Source: Apostichopus japonicus (lineage: Eukaryota; Echinodermata; Holothuroidea; Aspidochirotida; Stichopodidae). Taken from it: DNA of 64,000 nt. Below the pieces are notes generated by a model. It was not told the origin of the DNA. It searched no databases and was given only the letters and a program-made list of their open reading frames with translations. Positions 1-11,066 of the stretch are shown one piece after another. How positions within the stretch are numbered: the first letter of the stretch is position 1; each line of letters begins with the position of its first letter. A program made the position numbers and the translations under genes. The stretch is from NCBI RefSeq assembly GCF_037975245.1, contig NC_092565.1, positions 11,092,499 through 11,156,498 on the forward strand, given 5' to 3'.

Positions 1-1640
1 CCCTGCACCTGAAAATACCGGTGTTTTTTTCTCTCTTGCATGCTTTCAAAGTGCTCTTCACAAGGGTATTGTGTTGAAAATTTTCTCAGATTTACAGATG
101 GAATGTATGAAAGTTTTTTCGTTAAGGATGGTCATGTGATGTGCTAAAAGATAATCTAATGCATAAAGAGTCTGTAAATTCAGAAGAGAGGAATTCATAA
201 GTATTCTATGCCGGGAATCTTCGATTGATTCTAGCCAAAGTGCAAAAGGAATCTAGGCGTGTATGTATGCAGGTAAACGTATGTATATGTGATGTTCCAA
301 CTTGTAAATGGGATGACTCACCAAGCATATCTTGCATTAATTTCGTGAAAATTAGGATGTAAATTTACAGCACTGAATTCTTTGGCTGCTCCAGTTATTG
401 AGCGGAGTCAAAAGTCAATTGAGGTCATCAGCGGCATCTGTAGCATCGGTAAAATGTCATAGTTAGGTGGTAGGTCTCCCTCACTGAGCATTACACTTTG
501 AGCAGTTCTGTTAAGAGGTCAAATGTTAATTGGAGTCATCAGCTGCCAAAAGCCTGAAATCCTTGTCGACATAGCTTCAAAATCAAAGCTGCGATTATCC
601 TCATGCTCAGAAATGTACAAGAACTGAATGTTCTAGGAAGAGGTCAAAGGTTACTTAAGGTCAAATTCTGACCACCTTGATAACTCCAAAAGTTAAGGTT
701 GGATGAATCGCACACCTGGTATGATGGTGCCCCCACTGCGAGTTCTCCATTGCAATCATTTCCTTTTGGTGAACATAATTTGGTCAACTTCAGTTTTAGT
801 TTGTGAAGTGGCCCAATTTACAGATAGGTCTGAAGTAACCTAAAACAATGCATAAACAATCAATCAGGTAAATGATATCTGCTTCAGAAGTGATAATCAT
901 GTGTTGGATGGTCTGAAAACACACCTCAAGTGATCCCTGGCAGTTGTCACTAGTTGAGTCTCAAGGTGGTAAACAGGTTGTCTGAAAAGTTGCCTTCTTC
1001 TGTGTAGTCCATATATACTAGATGGCTTTGGTTTTAAAAATATGTTAGTTTATTGAAGGGGTAGGTTGGTGGCAGAGCTGATTTGCTAGCTCAAAAAAAG
1101 GTAAAAGGTCATGTCCATTTGCTCATACATATTCAACATCTATGGGTCTATATTTCACATAAAAGGAAGACTGTTCTTTCTGGATTTTAAACCTTTTTTG
1201 GCCATAAAACTTATGTACTGTAAAAACGTTATCAGTGACTGAATAGGTTGATGTCCAAAGAGTGCGTTAGTACACTTGTTGTGGTCTAGGGAGTTTGGAA
1301 TGTCTGAACATTTCTGGTTATCACTTAATTTCTTGAACAAATGTTAACTCACTAGACTCTACATCAGTCAGATAGTCAAGTGGGATTTTATGCAAATTAT
1401 ATTGCAAGGAATCACTATTCTTTGCCCCCTGTCTAGAGAATGCTAAAACTCCATTCTTTGGGTGGTTTGATGTATATGCAATATTTGGTTGGCACTAAGT
1501 GGACATATTTTGTTTATTTGTAAGTTTTGGTTAAGTTTTTTTTACTTGTATTAAAGCATTTAAAGCTATTAAAGTATTAAAAGAAAATGTGAAAAATCGG
1601 TGGTAAGTTTTTTTTTTTTTACTTGTGCTTTCACTGGAAG
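1..1640. other. No gene seen (left edge)
   Basis: AT-rich DNA with scattered stops in all frames. Apart from the AGGTCA-type repeat at 402-665 and T-runs near 1535 and 1606 I see no exon with splice borders, RNA gene or element end. Confidence 0.5.
402..665 (+). repeat. Degenerate ~110-bp repeat with AGGTCA motifs
   Basis: Three diverged copies of a block reading roughly gaggtcaaangttaattgag begin near 402, 511 and 629, two of them followed by gtcatcag. Similar AGGTCA-rich repeats are frequent in marine invertebrate genomes. AGGTCA is also a nuclear-receptor half-site, but nothing here shows regulatory use. Confidence 0.4.
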
Positions 1641-1667
1641 AATAAAAAGAGAACATGAGTTGAAATT

Positions 1668-1735
1668 GAACCAGGAACCTTGTAATGCCTAATTTTTTTT
1701 ATCTACCACTAGACCATATGGTGAGATGCTTCAGC
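1668..1735 (-). repeat. tRNA-like SINE head (solo)
   Basis: Read on the minus strand the segment has a box A-like TGGTCTAGTGG and a box B-like GGTTCAATTTC at tRNA-like spacing, with an A/T-rich interruption between them. It is too degenerate for a functional tRNA and is read as a tRNA-derived SINE fragment. It is the first of several tRNA-like blocks on this strand up to 3.1 kb. Confidence 0.45.
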
Positions 1736-1804
1736 AAGATGCATTCCAAATATATAAAGATCCAGTTGTTGGGACTTAGGTGTTTTATAAAATATTTTCT
1801 CCTC

Positions 1805-1986
1805 CACTGAACCTTGTCAGGGAGAGAGGTAGTAGCCAACTCGCTTCACCCGCTTGGGAACCTTGTCAGGGAGAGGGGTGGCAGCCAACTCGGGTACTGC
1901 TTGGGAACCTTGTCAGATAGAGGGAGGCTGTGCAGCTCCAAGGCTGCTTGGGAACCTTGTCAGGGGGAGGGGTGCCGGCAAACTCC
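1805..1986 (+). repeat. ~50-bp tandem repeat, 4 copies
   Basis: Four imperfect copies of a unit containing gggaaccttgtcagggag and a shorter gccaactc block, starting near 1807, 1855, 1903 and 1950. The third copy is the most diverged. The reading frame that crosses it is a by-product of the repeat. Confidence 0.75.
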
Positions 1987-2007
1987 TTTTACAGAATTCA
2001 CTCACTC

Positions 2008-2078
2008 GCCCATCCAGGGCTTGAACCGAGCTGCTCAGTACCATTGCAGACGACACTACCCATTACACCATTTTGGTT
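2008..2078 (-). repeat. tRNA-like SINE head (solo)
   Basis: On the minus strand the segment shows box A-like TGGTGTAATGGG and box B-like GGTTCAAGCCC about 35-40 bases apart, as in a tRNA. Loop lengths and arms do not give a clean cloverleaf by eye. It precedes the tandem array and has a different tRNA-like sequence from it. Confidence 0.5.
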
Positions 2079-2154
2079 CCCAATGAAATAACCTTTGTTT
2101 CTTACCTTTATACTTCCACCTGCTCCAAAGAACAGAAAAGTAAAAGGCTCTGGT

Positions 2155-3100
2155 TGGGTCTTGAACTCATGACAGTGTGTTTGTCTGTCTCTCTCAGTCC
2201 AGAGCACTAACCACTGCACCACAGCAACTGTTGAGAAATAATGCTCGTTTCTAATATTTCAACTTCAGAATGGAAGTAGGAAATTGCAAAAGATCAAAAT
2301 GTTGTTTGGGGATCGAACTCATGACAGTGCGTTTGTCTGTCTCTCTCAGTCCAGAGCACTAACCACTGCACCACAGCAACTGTTGAGAAATACTGCTCGT
2401 TTCTAATATTTCAACTTCAGAATGGAAGTAGGAAATTGCAAAAGATCAAAATGTTGTCTGGGGATCGAACTCATGACTGTACGTTTGTCTGTCTCTCTCA
2501 GTCCAGAGCACTAACCACTGCACCACAGCAACTGTTGAGAAATAATGCTCGTTTCTAATATTTCAACCTCAGAATGGATGGAGGAAATTGCAAAAGATCA
2601 AAATGTTGTCTGGGGATCGAACTCATGACTGTGTGTTTGTCTGTCTCTCTCAGTCCAGAGCACTAACCACTGCACCACAGCAACTGTTGAGAAATACTGC
2701 TTGTTTCTAATATTTCAACTTCAGAATGGAAGTAGGAAATTGCAAAAGATCAAAATGTTGTTTGGGGATCGAACTCATGACAGTGCGTTTGTCTGTCTCT
2801 CTCAGTCCAGAGCACTAACCACTGCACCACAGCAACTGTTGAGAAATAATGCTCGTTTCTAATATTTCAACCTCAGAATGGATGGAGGAAATTGCAAAAG
2901 ATCAAAATGTTGTCTGGGGATCGAACTCATGACTGTGCGTTTGTCTGTCTCTCTCAGTCCAGAGCACTAACCACTGCACCACAGCAACTGTTGAGAAATA
3001 ATGCTCGTTTCTAATATTTCAACTTCAGAATGGAAGTAGGAAATTGCAAAATATCAAAATGTTGTCTGGGGATCGAACTCATGACAATGTGTTTGTCTGT
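2155..3100 (-). repeat. Tandem array of tRNA-like units, ~151-bp period, 7 copies
   Basis: Seven tRNA-like blocks (near 2160, 2310, 2461, 2612, 2763, 2914 and a cut one at 3066) alternate with a ~80-bp AT-richer linker holding tctaatatttcaacttcag. On the minus strand each block reads tggtgcagtggttagtgc (box A-like) and later gagttcgatcccc (box B-like). Copies differ at only a few positions, so amplification is recent or homogenised. The last copy is interrupted by the next repeat family at 3100. Best explanation: a tRNA-derived SINE amplified as a satellite. tRNAscan or a Pol III assay would separate this from live genes. Confidence 0.75.
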
Positions 3101-5500
3101 TGGTGTATAACAAAGACAAGGGTGTCTTCTACTCCACGTCTAATTTTAATGTCGATGGGTGTTTCAGAGAGGACAAGAGAGGGACTGAAAAGAGGGGGTT
3201 TTCCAAATTGTGCACTTATAAAGAACACGTATTTCTATCTTGAACTTTGGGACCACGTATCTCCCGAACGGAAGCAGATATGGACCTGGGAGTTGCAGAT
3301 TTGGGCTCCTGAGCATCGATTAACTCCTGTTACGTAATTTGGGCGAAATCGAGTTTGGGTCAATTTTGGCAAAAATTGCAAGGGATAGGTACCCTTACGG
3401 GTTTTTTTAAATCAGGTTTTTTGCCTCCCACGACCTCACACAACACCCAATTCGGAAATAAATTTCAGATTCGTAATCAGCGTGTCGCGAACTACCAGAA
3501 AAGATACACATTTATCGCCTTTGCGACTACAAGTTTTTTCATCTCAAAAAAAGTAAGACCGAAAAACTTTTACGACGAACAAAGGATTAAAATCTTTTGT
3601 TGTCCCTAAAAGTTTTTCGCTTTTCTATTGTCCCTATGAAGTTGCAAACTGAGCGGTAAAAGTGTCATAAGAGGGCGCAAAGGCGATAAATGTGTATCTT
3701 TTCTGGTAGTTCGTGACACGCTGATTACGAATCTGAAGTTTATTTTCGAATTGGGTACCAAAAAGAGGTACTTTTTTAACTTTTCAAGACAAAACACCTA
3801 TTTTTGGTGCAAATAGAAATAATATGTACAAAAACCCTTTCCCGGTCATATAATTACACGAAATTGGTGTATAACAAAGACAAGGGTGTCTTCTACTCCA
3901 CGTCTAATTTTAATGTCGATGGGTGTTTCAGAGAGGACAAGAGAGGGGGCTGAAAAGAGGGGGTTTTCCAAATGGTGCACTTATAAAAGAACAGGTATTT
4001 CTATCTTGTACTTTGGGACCACGTATCTCCCGAACGGAAGCAGATATGGACCTGGGAGTTGCAGATTTGGGCTCCTGAGCATCGATTACTCCCTATTACG
4101 TCTTTTGGGCTAAATCGATTTGGGGTCAATTTTTGGCAATTTTTATTTGCGCCCAAAATAGGTTTTTTGTCTGAAAAGTTAAAAAAGTACTTCTTTTTGG
4201 TACCCAATTCCAAAATAAACTTCAGATTCGTAATCAGCGTGTCGCGAACTACCAGAAAAGATACACATTTATCGCATTTGCGACTACAAGTTTTTGCACC
4301 TCAAACTTGAAAAAGTAAGACCGAAAAACTTTTACGACGAACAAAGGATTAAAATCTTTTGTTGCCCCTAAAAGTTTTTCCGTTTTCTATTGTTCCTCTG
4401 AAAAGTTGCAAACTGAGCGAAATAAAAGGGCGCTCGACGCATCTTGCCAGTGATACGTGATTTCAAAGCAGTCAAATCAAACCTTTGTTTGTCATCTTGA
4501 GTTTTATCTTGACATTTATGAATAAATGGGTCAAATTTTGGCATAAATTTTGGAAAAAACTGCTTACGGTTTTTAAAGGTGAAAAAACTTTTTGTCGCAA
4601 AGACGATAAATGTGTATCTTTTCTGGTAGTTCGCTACACGCTGATTACGAATCTGAAGTTTATTTTGGAATTAGGTGCTGTGTGGGGGTGTGCAGGGGGG
4701 GAGGGCAAAAAAGAAACCTGATTTATGATTTATGAAAAAATAGAAATCATATAGACAAAAAGCCTTTCCCGGTCAGATAATTACACGAAATTGGTGAATA
4801 ACAAAGACAAGGGTGTCTTCTACTCCACGTCTAATTTTAATGTCGATGGGTGTTTCAGGGGGGACAAGAGAGTGGGCTGAAATGAGGGGGTTTTCCAAAT
4901 TGTGCACTTATAAAGAACACGTATTTCTATCGGGTCTTTGGGACCACGTATCTCCCGAACGGAAGCAGATAAGGACCTGGGAGTTGCAGATTTGGGCTCC
5001 TGAGCAACGATTACTCCCTGTTACGTCATTCTGGCGAAATCGATTTTGGGTCAGTTTTGGAAAAGCTGCAAATCATGTTTTTTTTGCCCCCACGCCCCCA
5101 CACAACACCCAATTCCAAAATAAACTTCAGATTCGTAATCAGCGTGTCGCGAACTACCAGAAAAGATACACATTTATCGCCTTTGCGACAACAAGTTTTT
5201 TCACCTCAAAAAAAAGTACGACCGAAAAACTTTTACGACGAACAAAGGATTAAAACCTTTGTTGTCCCTAAAAGTTTTTCGGTTTTCTATTGTTCCTCTG
5301 AAGTTGCAAACTGAGCGAAAGAAGTGTCATAAGAGTGCGCTCGACGCATCTTGCCAGTGATACGTGATTTCAAAGCAGTCAAATCAAACATTTGTTTGTC
5401 ATCTTGAGTTTTATCTTGACATAAAATGGGTCAGTTTTGGCAAAAACTGCAAGGGGTACGTACCACGTGATTTCAAAGTAGTCAAATCAAACCTTTGTTT
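3100..5500. repeat. Three ~0.8-0.9-kb repeat units with internal inverted arms
   Basis: Units start at about 3100, 3866 and 4792 with ggtgtataacaaagacaagg (ggtgaataac in the third). Each carries an arm reading cttcagattcgtaatcagcg followed by a block ending tttatcgcctttgcgac (near 3463, 4219, 5126). Units one and two also carry the same arm inverted (3668-3745 and 4598-4668), so each can fold back over ~70 bp. A further block, gatttcaaagcagtcaaatc, recurs near 4460, 5366 and 5469. The open frames here are repeat-driven and match no protein I recognise. Likely a foldback or MITE-type element amplified in tandem. Confidence 0.75.
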
Positions 5501-6990
5501 GTCATCTTGATTTTGTTGGTTTATAAGGTTCTAATTCTTGACAAAATTGTACTACTGAAAACTGGGGAGGAAAGGGTGAGGGGTGGCTTGTGTTGTATTA
5601 TGATTAAAAAACACATTACAGAATGTTTCAATAGGCTCAAAAGGTGTAGTAGACCTATTGTTTTAGTTACAAGGCCGTTCATAGGGGCAAAACGTTTATT
5701 GAGAAATATCATCTAGCTTTCATTTTGACTGCATTATCCTGTCTTGTCAAATTAGTCTGTCAGATTATTCATAACATCCTGATATATATACGATATTTGG
5801 GGATGTTAAGCGAGGTCATCTTCCAGTTCCATTTGTAAGGACCAGACAAGTTATCAAAACGCTCGTTTATCTTCTACACACTAGAAATGAGAGAGAGAGA
5901 CAGAAAAGAAATAAATACGGAAAGAAAAGGAATTTCAGGACTGCCTGCTAATTTTTCCACTTTTATTGGGACACGATATTGCAATATTTATTAAAGAAAA
6001 GTGCAAAAGAACCACACGTGTGAATCGCGTACAAAAAAGGCAGTTGCCATGGAGACAATGAGTACAAAATAGAAATCAGTGGTTACTGCAATTATTGAAC
6101 GTGCATAGAAAATTGTACACAGCTTCGTGTACTGTGATAGAAACGCTTCACCCCTCCTGCAAAAAACGCGACGAGACGTCGCGATGTCGGAGCGTCCCCT
6201 CCCATGTTGTACCTCGGTAGAGGTTACTTACGACAACGATGACATGGCGTGGGTGTTATCTGTGGTACAGGTCTATGCGTATTAACTTAAGCACCTAAAG
6301 AAGCCATTCCAATCCCACAAGCAATAATCAAGTCACAATATGAACAACAGAAGACATGTACATTCTTTATTTACAGAAAAGAAAAGGAAACATATGCAAA
6401 TGACTAAAATAAAAATAATCAAAACAAATCATTCCCCCATGCATGATTTTATTATGGTTGGTTTTTACTGGAACAAAATGTGTCAAGATTCTTTACCCCC
6501 CCCCCTCCCCCACCATTTTTGATTGAATATTAATTTCGAGTTTAGAAAGGCTAGGGTAACAGTACCTTTTGTCCGAAAACTATAAATATTGGGAAAGAGA
6601 AGACCCTGTCACTCCCCTGCCTGGGATTAAGAGTCGATCCAAAGTCTACTCTTCCAACCAACCAACCATTTCACAAAACAGAACCTCTTTGCTGAAAAGA
6701 AAAAAGAAACACTTCAGATCGACCTGGGTGATCTTGCTGTACAAATACAAAGTCACGATTTCTTTACAGCGTTTCTGACCGTCATCGATCACTCTTTGAT
6801 AACCATTTTATGTTACTTTATATTAATATTCAAAGTTGGTTACATAACACTAATTAACTACCATACAGGATGAACATTAAACTTTTTATCTCAATTTAAT
6901 AAAAATTATACAACTTATAATGCGCACACACCACTCAAAGAATGTTCATGGTGCAATTGACAATTAGAAATGATAAAAATAATACAAAAA
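5500..6990. other. No supported gene
   Basis: AT-rich DNA. A CpG-richer patch at 6150-6270 contains a 33-codon open frame from ATG 6184 ending in DDMAWVLSVVQ, without a convincing continuation. Nothing else is recognisable. Confidence 0.4.
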
Positions 6991-7024
6991 AATGACAAAA
7001 GAAAAACTTAATGGTTCAAGATTA

Positions 7025-7330
7025 TATAAAAGCTTTTGCCATTAAGTGGGATTTGATGCTCTTCTTAAAGTTAGAGAGAGTAGCTGCTTGTCTGATTTTT
7101 AAGGGAAGTTGGTTCCATAAGTGAGGGGCAGAAACAATAAATGACCTACCCCCCCCCCAAGAATGTTTGGACTTAATTTCAGATTATAAAAATTGAAAGC
7201 TGGATCTTAGATTACGAGAGGGGACATTAATATGTAATAAGTCAGAAATATACATTGGACCATGTCCTTTAAGTGATTTACAAACAATAAGGAGAATTTT
7301 ATACATAATACGATATTTAACAGGTACAGT
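7025..7330 (-). pseudogene. LINE reverse-transcriptase C-terminal remnant
   Basis: On the minus strand the broken frames read SLKGHGPMYISDLL, then NVPSRNLRSSF, then APHLWNQLPLKIRQAA followed by TLSNFKKSIKSHLMAKAFI and a stop. This is the typical extreme C-terminus of non-LTR (CR1/L2/Rex-like) retrotransposon polymerases, in which a conserved LWNxLP is followed by a basic FKxxLKxHL tail. Frames shift between blocks and a C-run interrupts the sequence, so the copy is dead and 5'-truncated. The reverse transcriptase core and endonuclease are absent. Confidence 0.8.
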
Positions 7331-7429
7331 AGCCAGTGCAGGTTTTAAGACAGGGTGGATATGACAATGCTTATGAGAATGAGTTACAATATGCGCAGCC
7401 GAGTTCTGGATTAATTGGAGTCTATGAAT

Positions 7430-10400
7430 CTGTTCTTTTTTATGAACTTTGTATCATTTTACAGCCTTGCAGTTATAACGGCCTTGCCTCACCTTCCCAA
7501 ATTCGTTTTGTTTCCATTCTTTTTCTTATATTTCTGTGCAAGAATCTATTTTTCCAAAAATTTTAGTTCAGCAAACTATATGCATGACCTATACAATATG
7601 TGGGATATCAGTTCCCATGGTGACTGCAAAACTCTCCACTTAAACACGAACACTTACATGACGACAACATGGAAAATCAGGCACAGGAATCATGCTAATT
7701 TTGATATATGACATGAATATTCATTGTGCTTGTTGCTTCAGTATATCTGTAATGATCTCAGTTGATCCAAACTTGTCTATAAATATTGCCTCTTTCTATT
7801 TGTAATATTTCCCTTCAACCTCTGCTATTGTTACAAATCTCTTAATAAGGCACCACCCCGACATACCCACAATGGCTGCAGAATGAGTCATTGCAACCAC
7901 ATCACCATGGAAACCTCACAAAAGGCAAATTACCATTAAGAAAGTTGTTGAATGAAATGGGATGTTTTCTACTTGGATGCTCTCTTCCTGTTGATTTCAA
8001 TACTTTGATATGTCAATACAAATTCATGAATATTCATTAGCACTGCACTAAACTAACATCAGCTTATAAATATTCATAGCCATAACACCAATATCCATAT
8101 ATCCCATGAGCACCTGTTCCTGGAGTGGCCTCTGCTCATTGTTTAGTTGTACATGTTTACTATGTGGACACAATGCAAAGTTTTTGGCTCTTGGTACGAC
8201 TGTTCCATTTATCCACGGTACAATGGTACAGCCCAGTCACTGAACTCGCCCAGAGGTACACGGAATGCACTTACTCGTGGTCTGAAGACAGCTATTCCCT
8301 TATTATTAAATCACAGCATGCATAACTACAGGTTTGTTCACACCCCCCATGCTGGCTTTTTAAACTTGTGAAATGCATTTGAAGTTTACAGGCAAATATT
8401 ATTCTGCATCATCATCATAGCTATACCTTTCATAAATCAAGAGCAAGACTAGATACAAATAGCGAGTCAACAGCGGGCTAACAGACTTCATATTTCACCA
8501 ACCGGTCGCCGTATTTCACTGCTTTTTCTGTGCTCAAACTTTAAAAAAAAACAGAACACAGTTTAATATTTCTATATATATGACATAGATGAAACAGCAT
8601 TGAAAAACTATCGAAGTAACGTCAATAATAAGGACTACAACTCGTAATGAAATACTTTATAACATGAATACATGCATCCAAGACGTAACCTAATAACACA
8701 AGGAATGAAGAATAAATTCTTACGTTTTACATGTCTAGCCATTTAATTATTATGAATTAAGAAAAAACACAGTAAAGAAGTTGTTTTTAAGCTTGGCTTT
8801 GTTGTACAAATGAAGATTACATCTCATATCCAAAGGAAAATAATAAAAAATTTCAACATGCAGTCATATTTGAAAAACAAAATACCCTTTGAAATGTTTG
8901 TTTCCTTCTTTCTTTTATTACAAAATACCAGGTTTCACAAAGCCCATTCATTCTTCATCCATTCAACAATTGTTTTATTCATGCTACGCTACACCACACT
9001 ACATTACTAAACAAACCACATTCCATACAGATCGGCCTCTGTTGACCAGATGCTGTTACTGAAATATTCCCCATTTTCTTTCTTTTGTTAAACCTTCAAA
9101 ATAAAAAAAAAAGACCTACAGTATATGATACTTATGGTATTGACCTGGCCTCGAAACAGAAACAAAAGACAAACTTTCTCTTCACAACATGTATGATATT
9201 AACAACAATGCAACAATGTAAACCTCAACGTAAATCTACAGTATTATTAAGAATTTGTCACTTTACTTCACTCCTATCTCACCTATATATATTTTAGAGA
9301 TGCTCTCAAATCAACCTAGCCCACATACAACTATACTACCAGGCTAATTTGCAATCCACTCATTGGTATTTCCGAAGTCTGTCAAGTTTCTGAAGACAGC
9401 AAGGACCCGAATTCAAGATCACATCACCTTTATCAAGCACTGATAAGTAGCCTGTTGAGTTTTGCATGTTTTTGGACATGAAAAATGTTATTATATGATC
9501 CTCCTTTCCTTACTATGTTTTCTAAGGGCCAGCAGTTAGAACATAGTCATATGTGCAGATGTAGCATATAGTGTACTTTGTTTGTTTTGTGTCTTCACAG
9601 GTTCTCTTCACTATATAAGCAGTCTGCTCTAATATTAGTTCTATTGATCTTTTCCAGGTGTTTATAACCTGGAGAGTTTGATAAGTATACTATTCTTGAG
9701 GAAATTAGCTTATAAATAAACCAATATTTGAGCAATGTCATCACATTTAACTGTTACATCATTTGCTTAAACAGTGACTATGGAGAGCAGTTATAATCAA
9801 AACGTCTTTTATATTTCATCAATCAAACGTAACTAGAAAGGAACTCCGATAGAGCTGAGTACAGGTACGCAGACTCCAAACTGATCAGTGTACTCAAAAA
9901 CTGATTCTTGGTACTCAGATCCTAACAATCAGTGCTACAGCTAAGGTATTTGGTACTTGGATTCTCCAATACCGAAAGTACCTGATTCTTGGATAAAAGT
10001 ACTTGACTACAACACTGTCATATGTTATTTATTTTGCGTATGCTAGGGCTTAGGGTGGAGAACAAGAGTTCAGAATATTGGGTTCTTTGTGTATGATCTA
10101 TCTAATGTTTGCTCACAATTTCTACAGTGGAAGTAAAGGAAATATGTCTATACTTGAAATATAGGGCAAATAGTAAATTGCATTTATGTCTAAGGTTCCG
10201 AATAACCTTTAACTCTGGTAACTCCATTCGAGAATATTATATATTACCTTGACACCTCTTTGTCTGGTCTCATATTTTCTCAAACAGAATTTAGGCAAAT
10301 GTTCCGATGCTGGCATAACTATATTAAATATTTAATCACAACTCACCTTTTATCCTTCTTTAATACCACCAAAAATAAAATTTCTCAAGACTCGATGGTC

Positions 10401-11060
10401 AGTGTATTTTACAGTGATGTCTTCAACAGATATGATACCTCGATCTGGCCAAAGAGTGGTGCCTCAGCGCCTGTACAGATGGTAAATAGGATTACTTTAA
10501 CATGAAAAATGCCATCAATCAGAAATGTGACAGTAAATATTAAGAACATTTGACAATGAAACTATGAACTTATGACTGATGGCACGGTGAACAATGCTGT
10601 TTTCTTTTACTTTTTATCGCGTTTCAGATTTTTTGTAGAATGTATAGGTTATCATCATGAGAGTTAACCTAGCCTGGTAGGCCTACCGTTGAGTGAAACT
10701 ACCTCTTTAAATTGTGATGTAACAACAACAGTAATACAAAGTAAAGATGTTTAGTCATCACAACTTTACCAGCAAATTTGTTCAATAATTAGTGGTTATA
10801 TGGTTACAAGCTTTTCAGTTACTATGAAAGTCAGAACAGCTGTTACAATGAATTCACCACTGATCATAACTAAGCAACGACACAGTTCATGCATACTTCG
10901 GCGAAATCTGCTTGTCATAGTGGCCAGGTATATTGTAGTACTTATGTAAATAGAGACAGGTAAGCCAAGGAATGAAGTTAATCAGATTGGTCTATTGCAT
11001 CACACTAGTAAAACAATCATCAAGTAATAGTCAATAAACCGTTACATTAGATAAAAGTTA
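7430..11060. other. No supported gene
   Basis: About 3.6 kb of AT-rich sequence. Open frames are short and lack splice borders. A single exon-like piece at 10384-10480 (acceptor ctcaag, donor ATG|GTAAAT) was not convincing. A string of ggtactcagatc-like words near 9840-10010 looks like decayed simple repeat. Confidence 0.4.
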
Positions 11061-11066
11061 TTTGCA

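Noticed and set aside
2155-3100. Genuine tRNA gene cluster
   Set aside because: Box A and B are recognisable, but the segment between has wrong length and no clean anticodon and acceptor stems by eye.
6184-6285. ORF ending DDMAWVLSVVQ, reminiscent of the start of ammonium transporters
   Set aside because: Only a short stretch fits, the donor is weak and no following exon with the conserved transporter motif is found downstream.
10384-10480. Exon-like piece VFYSDVFNRYDTSIWPKSG with possible splice borders
   Set aside because: Vague likeness to extracellular repeat proteins only; no neighbouring exons, and the borders are weak.
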